A stretch of DNA of 11,999 bases from DATDOO01 sp035293245. Lineage in GTDB: Bacteria; Pseudomonadota; Gammaproteobacteria; Methylococcales; Methylococcaceae. The DNA is taken from the NCBI GenBank assembly GCA_035293245.1, contig DATDOO010000222.1:1-11999 (forward strand), read 5' to 3'. A model generated the notes under the pieces. That model did no database searches, had not been told where the DNA came from, and saw only the letters and a program-made list of their open reading frames with translations. The position numbers and the translations under genes were made by a program. Numbering within the stretch: the first letter of the stretch is position 1; the number at the start of each line of letters is the position of its first letter. Positions 1 to 5,792 of this stretch are shown one piece after another.

Positions 1-65
1 CGGAAACCGCGGGTTCCGGAGAGGCTGGGGCCATTCTTCAACAGACACCTTCCAAGTTTTCCGAT

Positions 66-141
66 GCTGGCGTAGCTCAGTTGGTAGAGCAGCTGATTTG
101 TAATCAGCCGGTCGCGAGTTCGAATCTTGTCGCCAGCTCCA
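66..141 (+). tRNA. tRNA-Thr (anticodon TGT)
   Basis: This is a complete 76-nt cloverleaf read directly from the sequence. The acceptor stem GCTGGCG (66-72) pairs with CGCCAGC (131-137). The D stem is GCTC/GAGC, with an AGTTGGTA loop. The anticodon stem is GCTGA/TCAGC around the 7-nt loop TTTGTAA, which puts anticodon TGT at 99-101 and decodes ACA/ACG (Thr). The T arm carries the usual TTCGAAT loop. The discriminator is T138 and CCA is encoded at 139-141, as is common in gammaproteobacteria. A hairpin terminator follows 7 nt later, so this is the last gene of its transcript. No promoter is obvious in the 65 nt upstream, and it could be co-transcribed with something before the window. The 3' half of a tRNA gene is a classic target for tyrosine recombinases, and the accessory operon downstream fits that. 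Confidence 0.97.
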
Positions 142-148
142 TAAAATC

Positions 149-185
149 AAGGCCTTGCGTGTAATCCCCGCAAGGCCTTTTCTTT
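149..185 (+). terminator. Rho-independent terminator of the tRNA-Thr transcript
   Basis: An 11-bp perfect stem, AAGGCCTTGCG (149-159) with CGCAAGGCCTT (169-179), closes a 9-nt loop. It runs into a T-rich tract (178-185, TTTTCTTT). It lies 7 nt after the tRNA CCA end and is placed to end that transcript and insulate the downstream operon. Confidence 0.9.
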
Positions 186-204
186 ATGTAGACACAATGT
201 AGAC
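186..204. repeat. Short direct repeat ATGTAGAC x2
   Basis: Two identical 8-bp copies of ATGTAGAC (186-193 and 197-204) are separated by 3 bp (ACA), giving an 11-bp period close to one helical turn. They lie just past the tRNA terminator, at the edge of the accessory region. Helically phased short repeats beside a tRNA 3' end can be recombinase or excisionase arm sites; that role is inference only. No integrase gene is visible nearby, and a chance repeat cannot be excluded. Confidence 0.4.
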
Positions 205-469
205 GGTTGTGAGCGATAAACTTCCACGCCGGATTTGGGATATGATTTTCAACCAGCAACATTGGAGGCCATGCATCCGTAGGCTCGCGTGTTGCTGGGC
301 TTCCTGCGTATTTCACCGGTTGGGGGTGATTGCGGAAATCGTGCATTCTCTCGTGAGGCGCCAAATGGTTTCATTTTGCGACATCCAGGAAGCGCAGCAC
401 TTCATGGATGTGGACTAGAGCGGCAGCACCCGACCGATTACTGAACGGAACTCCGATGCAGGGAGCAGC
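205..469. other. Intergenic stretch without a supportable gene
   Basis: These 265 bases separate the tRNA/terminator from the first operon gene. Short open frames exist on both strands (for example 209-418 plus, and a minus-strand frame running back through the tRNA). None has a recognisable domain, a convincing ribosome binding site or sensible composition. The operon promoter should lie here, but I see no strong -35/-10 pair. A GGGAG ribosome binding sequence at 461-465 serves the ATG at 470. Confidence 0.5.
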
Positions 470-1709
470 ATGACAGATACGAACAACAATCAATATTCTG
501 CTGCCGAGCAGAGCTTGGGATACATCTATCAGCCACGCTTCGCTTTGCTCAGGCTATTGCAACTGCCGGAAAGCACATCGATCCTGATTGAGAAGGACGA
601 CGACCTTGATTTCGTCGATAAAGGCGGTGTCAAGACGCTGGCCTCTCTCAAACACAAGGCCGTCGGTGATCGCCTGACCGACCTATCCATCGACTTCTGG
701 AAGTCGGTCCGCATCTGGCTGGCACGCTACAACAGCGATGGACGTAGCGAAGCCAACCTTCGTTTCTTTCTGTTCACGACGGGCGCCGTCTCGAAGACGT
801 CTTTCCTGCGCTATTTTCTCGATGATCCACCTTCTGACGAAGGCGAAACGGCGCCGCTGTCGCAACTTGCAGCGGATGCACTCACGAAGACCGAATCGAA
901 GGTCATCAGCGCAATCGCCAAAGAGTTCCATGAACTCAACGAAGATGAGAAGGAAGATTTTCTCGCGCGCATCACCATATTCGATGGTGGTCCTCTTCGA
1001 TGGTGGTCCTCGAATCGCGGATGTGCCTTCGACCATCAAGGATCAACACATGCGCAGCGTTCGACGCGAGGGCAGGGAGGCCATCTTCGAGCGCCTCGAA
1101 GGATGGTGGAATGACGTCGTAGTGAGACTTCTCGCCGGCGAGCGCACAGAGCCGATCTACGGATACGAGATTTCGGACAAGCTCTCCGCATTTGCTGAGG
1201 AGTATAAGTCAGACAACCTTCCCATCACGTTCCGTGGAAAGGCGCCTCCCAATGGAATAGATGCAGAAAACGACCCTCGGCTTTTTGTTGTGCAATTGCG
1301 AGAGATCGGCATCGCATCGAACAGAATCTGCAACGCGATCCTCGACTACTACAGAGCGTTCGAGCAGCGGTCAGCCTGGGCACGCGAGAACCTTCTGGTC
1401 TCCGGCGAGTTGGAAGAGTACGAAGACCGCCTGGTCGATGAATGGAGCCGCTACAGGGATGTGGTCTTTGAATATCTCGATGAGGAGAGCGCCGAGACAG
1501 CTCTTCTGGAAGCTGGCAAAGCGCTGTACAAGTGGGCCGACCTAGAAAGCAGCAACATCAGTACGCTTCGCATCAGGGAGCGCGTTACCGAGCCGTATGT
1601 ACTTCGCGGCGGCTTCCATATTCTCGCGAACGCCCGACCGTTGCCACGGGTGTACTGGCATCCCCGCTTCCTGAGCCGCATCGGCGAGATGTTGGGGGCG
1701 ACTGCATGA
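470..1709 (+). pseudogene. ABC-3C system component with nuclease-like N-terminus, broken by a 16-bp duplication
   Basis: This is the first gene of the three-gene operon. The start at 470 follows GGGAG at 461-465. The frame reads 214 codons and stops at 1112-1114. The natural continuation lies in the frame that ends at 1709. The switch falls in an exact 16-bp tandem duplication at 980-1011. Deleting one copy gives a continuous 407-residue protein joined as ...IFDGGPRIADVPST... around residue 171. The N-terminal region (about 1-130) holds acidic E41/D43-D45/D47 followed by SLKHK at 59-63. This resembles the D...(E/Q)xK strand pattern of restriction-endonuclease-like domains in DUF4297-type defence proteins, with Ser where Glu/Gln is usual. 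The C-terminal part (about 175-407, rich in charged helices; WWND, AFEQR, YWHPRF) looks like an ABC-3C C-terminal domain; I cannot assign its subfamily. In this system class the component is thought to be the effector, controlled by the ATPase. It overlaps the next gene by 4 bp (ATGA). The truncated product keeps the nuclease-like part only. The nuclease assignment is tentative. Confidence 0.8.
980..1011 (+). repeat. Perfect 16-bp tandem duplication causing a frameshift
   Basis: The 16-mer TTCGATGGTGGTCCTC occurs twice back to back (980-995 and 996-1011) without a mismatch. Sixteen is not a multiple of three, so the second copy shifts the frame of the surrounding gene by one. Removing either copy restores an uninterrupted 407-codon reading frame that fits the protein on both sides. 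This identifies the duplication itself as the lesion. Confidence 0.95.
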
Positions 1710-2194
1710 AGCGATGGAACCAACGGCCATTTGAAGTAAGAAATCTCTTCAACCCAGCTTTCTGCGGCCTGATCCTATTCAGGGCATTGCAGGGATACGA
1801 AGAAGAAAACCCAGATGGCATGCCGTTCTCTCTCTCGCTGCTCGTGTTACCTCTGTGTTTGCATAAAGACTCTCGTCAGGTCATTGCAGACAGTTCCCGC
1901 AGTTACCTATTGAAGGCGGTCGAAAAGAATCCCCATTTGCTGGTCGGGTTTGCCAACCGCGCAAGTGACCTGATGCCGTTTGCTCTTGAGGCGTTCGGCC
2001 TGCTGATGGAGAGGGACTGCTTTGTCGTGTCGCAGGACGGTCGGTTGAAGACCGTGCCAGACAAGGTTCGCAAATCCGTCACTGGTACAAGCGAATCCAT
2101 CTCTTGCCAACGTGTCGCGCGCATCATTGGCAAAGAGTTTGCCCGCATAGCGGACCGCGTGACGATATACACGACCTTCGGAATACGGCCATGA
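1706..2194 (+). CDS. ABC-3C system middle component (MC) family protein
   Basis: A small 162-residue protein translated from an ATG (1706) that overlaps the TGA of the preceding gene. Its own TGA (2192-2194) overlaps the ATG of the next gene, so the three genes are translationally coupled. The open frame extends upstream to 1532, but that part is a shadow of gene 1. The start MKRWNQRPFEVRNLFNPAFC and the following hydrophobic stretch (SLSLLVLPLCLHKDSR) fit the 'three component ABC system middle component' families, most likely MC3/DUF6521; the subfamily number is from memory. The rest is helical, and no catalytic motif or signal peptide is visible. In ABC-3C systems the MC is thought to bridge the ATPase and the effector-bearing protein. 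It is the only member of this operon with an intact frame, so the product is probably left without functional partners. Confidence 0.8.
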   Translation: MKRWNQRPFEVRNLFNPAFCGLILFRALQGYEEENPDGMPFSLSLLVLPLCLHKDSRQVIADSSRSYLLKAVEKNPHLLVGFANRASDLMPFALEAFGLLMERDCFVVSQDGRLKTVPDKVRKSVTGTSESISCQRVARIIGKEFARIADRVTIYTTFGIRP

Positions 2195-4132
2195 AAATCA
2201 AGTCCATTCATATATACAGCCACGATGGCCAGCGCCGAGATCTTCGGTTCAGGATAGACGGCCTCAACGTGATTACGGGGCGATCATCTACCGGGAAATC
2301 TGCGCTCTCGGAGATCATCGAGTACTGCATGGGGCGATCGAGCTTCAACGTTCCTGAAGGGGTTATTCGCGACAAGGTGGCATGGTTCGCCGTGATCTAT
2401 CAGTTTCCTCGGGAACAGGTGCTGATCGCAAAACCCACTCCAACCGCCGGAGGCACGAGTTGCAGTATGGCCATGCAGCGACGCAGAACTGAACTGGCGG
2501 CCCCAGACTTTAAAGAACTGGTAGTCAACACGGATGACGACGCGGTTGTTGCCCTCCTGTCGCGGCTGCTGGGAATTCCGGAGAACCGGACCGATGTCGC
2601 AATCGAGCACAGCCGAGATAGCTACGACGCGAACGTCAAGCATACGTACTACTACCTTTTCCAGAAGCAAGGCCTCGTCGCCAACAAGGACCAGCTCCTT
2701 TATCGCCAGAACGAAGCCTTTCAACCGCAAGCAATCCGCGACACGCTGCCGATCCTTCTCGGGATCTCTTCTAACGATCGATACGAACTCGAAGCCAAGC
2801 TCCGTGCAGCGCAGCGGGAACTGAAGCGCAATGCGAAGCTTCTTGAGCAGGCTCGGGATACCATCGATACTTCCCAGCAGAAAGGCATCGTTCTTTTATC
2901 GGAGGCCAAGGCGGTTGGCATCGTTGATCCGGCGCATCAACAGGCAGGGGCGGGAGGGGTGATCGATGCCTTGCGCGCTGCGTTGCAGTGGAAGCCTGCC
3001 GCGATTCCGGAAGATGAAAAGGATATCTAGACTCGAAGAGGGCCTGAGCCAGCTACGCAAAGACCGGCGGGAGATTCAATCGAAGATTGATGCGGCCAGG
3101 CAGTTCTCGAAAAAGGCAGGTGGTTTCGAGAGCGAAGCTGCCGAGCAAAAGGATCGGCTGGCCTCGATCAAGGCTCTCCCCAAGAATCTTCAGACCGGCG
3201 AATGGCAATGGCCGTTCTGCGAGGAGAATCTGGCTTTAGAATCCCCCATCGCTGCTGTGCTGCTTAATGAGTTGGCAACACTGGATGCGGAGATGAGCAT
3301 CGTTGCCAGCCAGCGCCCTAAGCTAGAGGCATACTTGGCCGAACAGGATGGCAAAGTGCAGGAAATCGTAAGTGCGATCAAAGACAAGGAAGTCGAGCTC
3401 TCTGCGGCGATCGCGGTGAACGAAGTCATAGCGCAAATGGGCACGCGCAACAGCGCGGCGGCGCGTGTCGTTGGCCGCATCAGCCTGTTTCTGGAATATC
3501 TTGTTCCAAATGAGGAACTTGCCTCCCGTGAGGCGGAGCACCGTCGCCTCAAGTTCAAGGTTAATGAACTGGAAAAGAAGATCGGCGCCGACGACAGTAA
3601 CGAACGACTGGCGTCAATCCTGAACAACATCTCGGCGCAGGTGTCACAATACATCCGCATTTTTGATGCCGAGTTCAGCGCATTTCCCGCTCGATTTGAC
3701 CTTAACCATCTTACCATCACCTTCGACCGCCCGGATCGGCCAGTACCGATGAGCCGGACCGGCGGCGGTGAGAATCATCTGGCCTATCACCTTTCAGCCC
3801 TGCTCGCGCTACATCTATTCGCCGCGAGGAACAATCGACCGATTCCCCAGTTCTTGCTGATTGATCAGCCCACCCAGGTCTACTTCCCCTCGGAGAAGAT
3901 CTACCAGGAGGCGGATGGCTCTGTTCAGAAAACGGAAGCGGACGCTGATCTAGCAGCGGTCCGCCGTCTGTTCGAGTTACTGTTGAAGTTCACGCAAGAC
4001 GATGTCCCGGGCTTCCAACTCATCGTGACCGAGCACGCGAACCTTCGGGATCAATGGTTCCAGCACGCATTGGTTGAGCCACCCTGGACCAAGCCGCCAG
4101 CGCTGGTTCCGGACGATTGGCCTGAGCAATAA
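2191..4132 (+). pseudogene. DUF3732-type ABC ATPase (SMC/RecN-like) of an ABC-3C system, frameshifted
   Basis: This is the third gene of the operon, starting at the ATG overlapping the middle-component stop. The first frame encodes 279 residues and ends at TAG 3028-3030. The second half continues in the +1 frame (from about 3020) to 4132. One nucleotide less near the AAAA at 3017-3020 would give a continuous protein of about 646 residues. The first part has Walker A GRSSTGKS (residues 30-37), a Q-loop region around LFQKQGLVANKDQ and the start of a coiled coil. The second part has further charged coiled-coil helices, a signature-like RTGGGEN (near 3760), a Walker B-like LLIDQP (about 3857-3871) with Gln in place of the usual catalytic Glu, and an H-loop TEH (about 4027). 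These are the hallmarks of DUF3732 ATPases, soluble SMC/RecN/Rad50-like proteins thought to sense or gate the conflict response. Neither fragment alone carries a complete ATPase site. The alternative is translational recoding, which I consider less likely. Confidence 0.85.
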
Positions 4133-4282
4133 TCCCTCATGGCGCATGCTTGAGATTCTTTATAACGCGAGGAGTTGGGGATCCCACTTGTATTCGAAAC
4201 CGATGACGGTCTGCGGTTGATTGAGGGAAGTGTCAGGATGGATGTACAGTAGCGATAAGATTTCCGGCCAGAGCGCAACCTC

Positions 4283-4510
4283 ATGCATTACTGCGACATT
4301 CTCACCATCGAACTGGGCAAGCGGGGCGGTAAGCCATGCATTTGCGGCCTGCGCATCACGGTTTAAGACGTACTGGAATATCTGGCGTCTGGCATGACGT
4401 CGGAGGAAATCCTGGAAGATTTTCCTGTATTGAATCGGGACGACATTTCCCCCGCGTTGAGCTTTGCCGCCGACCGGGAGCGGCATATCGAGTTCCTGAA
4501 AGTTTCGTAA
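4283..4510 (+). pseudogene. DUF433 (VapB-like antitoxin) pseudogene with in-frame stop, orphan
   Basis: Reading from ATG 4283 to TAA 4508-4510 gives 76 codons with a single internal TAA (4364-4366, codon 28). The N-terminal half MHYCDILTIELGKRGGKPCI and, after the stop, DVLEYLASGMTSEEILEDFP are characteristic of DUF433 proteins (GKPCIRG-ITVYDVLEYLASGMT pattern). The stop replaces the aromatic codon expected between V and D, and the usual Arg of the CIRG motif is Cys here. DUF433 proteins are normally antitoxins paired with a PIN-like DUF5615 toxin just downstream. Here a terminator and icd follow at once, so the toxin is absent. No clear ribosome binding site precedes the ATG. This is a remnant of a toxin-antitoxin module; it has not lost its frame otherwise, which suggests recent decay. 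Confidence 0.88.
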
Positions 4511-4519
4511 AACTTAATC

Positions 4520-4546
4520 AAAGGGTTGCATCGGAGCAACCCTTTT
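4520..4546 (+). terminator. Rho-independent terminator between the DUF433 remnant and icd
   Basis: A perfect 10-bp stem, AAAGGGTTGC (4520-4529) with GCAACCCTTT (4536-4545), closes the 6-nt loop ATCGGA and ends in TTTT (4543-4546). It sits 10 nt after the DUF433 stop and 20 nt before the icd start. It should end transcription from the accessory side. A read-through or attenuation role for icd is possible, but nothing else shows it. Confidence 0.88.
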
Positions 4547-4565
4547 CGTTTCCGGGGAGTGCGGC

Positions 4566-5792
4566 ATGAAAAAAATACCCGTCCAAAATCCCGTCGTGGA
4601 AATCGACGGCGATGAAATGACCCGGATCATCTGGCATTTCATCAAGGACAAGCTGATCCTGCCTTTTCTGGAGTTGCAGATCGATTATTACGATCTGGGC
4701 ATCGAGAACCGCGACCGGACCGACGACCAGGTCACCGTCGACGCGGCCCACGCCATCCAAAAGCACGGGGTCGGCGTCAAGTGCGCCACCATCACCCCGG
4801 ACGAGGCGCGGGTGCAGGAGTTCGGCTTGAAGAAGATGTACAAGTCGCCCAATGGCACCATCCGCAACATTCTCGACGGCACGGTGTTCCGCGAACCCAT
4901 CATTTGCAAAAACGTGCCGCGCCTGGTGCCGAACTGGACCCAGCCGATCTGCATCGGCCGCCACGCTTACGGCGACCAATACCGCGCCACCGATTTCGTC
5001 ACCAAAGGCAAAGGCCGGTTACGGATCAGCTTTATTCCGGACGACGGCGGCGCCGAACAGTCTTACGAGGTGCATCATTTCCAAGGCGACGGCGTGGCGC
5101 TGGCCATGTTCAACACCGACGAATCCATCACCGGCTTCGCCCGCAGTTGTTTCAACGTGGCGCTGGAGCGCGGCTGGCCGCTGTATTTTTCCAGCAAGAA
5201 CACCATCCTGAAAAAGTACGACGGCCGCTTCAAGGACATTTTCGAAGCGATTTACCGGCAGGAATACCAGGACCGCTTCGCCGCCAAAGGCATCGTCTAC
5301 GAGCACAAGCTCATCGACGACATGGTGGCTTCGGCCTTGAAATGGAACGGCGGCTTCGTCTGGGCCTGCAAGAACTACGACGGCGACGTGCAGTCGGATA
5401 CCGTGGCCCAGGGCTTCGGCTCGCTGGGCCTGATGACTTCCATCCTGGTCACCCCGGACGGCAAGACCCTGGAAGCGGAAGCGGCGCACGGCACCGTCAC
5501 CCGCCATTACCGCCTGTATCAACAAGGCCAGAAGACTTCCACCAATCCCATCGCCTCCATCTTCGCCTGGACCCGCGGCCTGGCCTTCCGCGGCAAGCTG
5601 GACGGCAACGGCGACCTCATCCGCTTCTGCGAAACGCTGGAAAAGGTCTGCGTGGATACGGTCGAAGCCGGGCAAATGACCAAGGATTTGGCTTTGTGCA
5701 TTCACGGCGAGGCTTTGCAGGAATCGGATTACCTGACGACCGAGGATTTTCTGGAAGCCTTGCGCGTCAATCTGGAAGCGCGCTTGTCCTGA
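4566..5792 (+). CDS. icd: NADP-dependent isocitrate dehydrogenase (homodimeric, eukaryote-like type)
   Basis: A 408-residue cytosolic TCA-cycle enzyme converting isocitrate to 2-oxoglutarate and CO2 with reduction of NADP+. Its length matches the homodimeric type II family that also includes animal IDH1, and it is not the E. coli Icd type. Isocitrate-site residues are all visible: T77, S94, N96, R100, R109, R132 and Y139, at the same numbers as human IDH1, then K211, D251, D274 and D278 (one lower than human). The motif AAHGTVTRHYR (306-316) carries the His/Arg pair that favours NADP+. The ATG at 4566 is supported by GGGGAG (4554-4559) 6 nt upstream and by the N-terminal match to the family. 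A terminator stands just upstream, so icd needs its own promoter; none is obvious in the 20-nt gap, and it may lie in the remnant before it. The 3' end overlaps the convergent gene by 26 bp. Confidence 0.97.
   Translation: MKKIPVQNPVVEIDGDEMTRIIWHFIKDKLILPFLELQIDYYDLGIENRDRTDDQVTVDAAHAIQKHGVGVKCATITPDEARVQEFGLKKMYKSPNGTIRNILDGTVFREPIICKNVPRLVPNWTQPICIGRHAYGDQYRATDFVTKGKGRLRISFIPDDGGAEQSYEVHHFQGDGVALAMFNTDESITGFARSCFNVALERGWPLYFSSKNTILKKYDGRFKDIFEAIYRQEYQDRFAAKGIVYEHKLIDDMVASALKWNGGFVWACKNYDGDVQSDTVAQGFGSLGLMTSILVTPDGKTLEAEAAHGTVTRHYRLYQQGQKTSTNPIASIFAWTRGLAFRGKLDGNGDLIRFCETLEKVCVDTVEAGQMTKDLALCIHGEALQESDYLTTEDFLEALRVNLEARLS

Noticed and set aside
104..364. Minus-strand open frame through the tRNA
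   Set aside because: Its end lies inside the tRNA gene, and no start signal or domain is present.
209..418. Small GTG-started open frame before the operon
   Set aside because: No ribosome binding site, no recognisable family and odd composition (Trp, Cys, Arg rich). The reading frame appears random.
738..985. Open frame on the plus strand giving an apparent start for the 738-1709 protein
   Set aside because: Before about 980 this frame is an Arg/Ser-rich shadow of gene 1. The true N-terminus is in the 470 frame and the real junction is the 16-bp duplication.
4164..4250. Short plus-strand reading stretch before the DUF433 remnant (ending in RMDVQ, stop)
   Set aside because: Fewer than 30 codons, no start or family match. 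It might be the tail of a lost gene but cannot be supported.
4133..4282. Search for a second copy of the tRNA-Thr 3' end as attR
   Set aside because: Only TTCGAA-length matches and a chance AGCGATAA shared with the region near 210 were seen, too short to claim an attachment site.
4160..4486. Minus-strand open frame opposite the DUF433 remnant
   Set aside because: The DUF433 signature is clear on the plus strand, so this is its antisense shadow.
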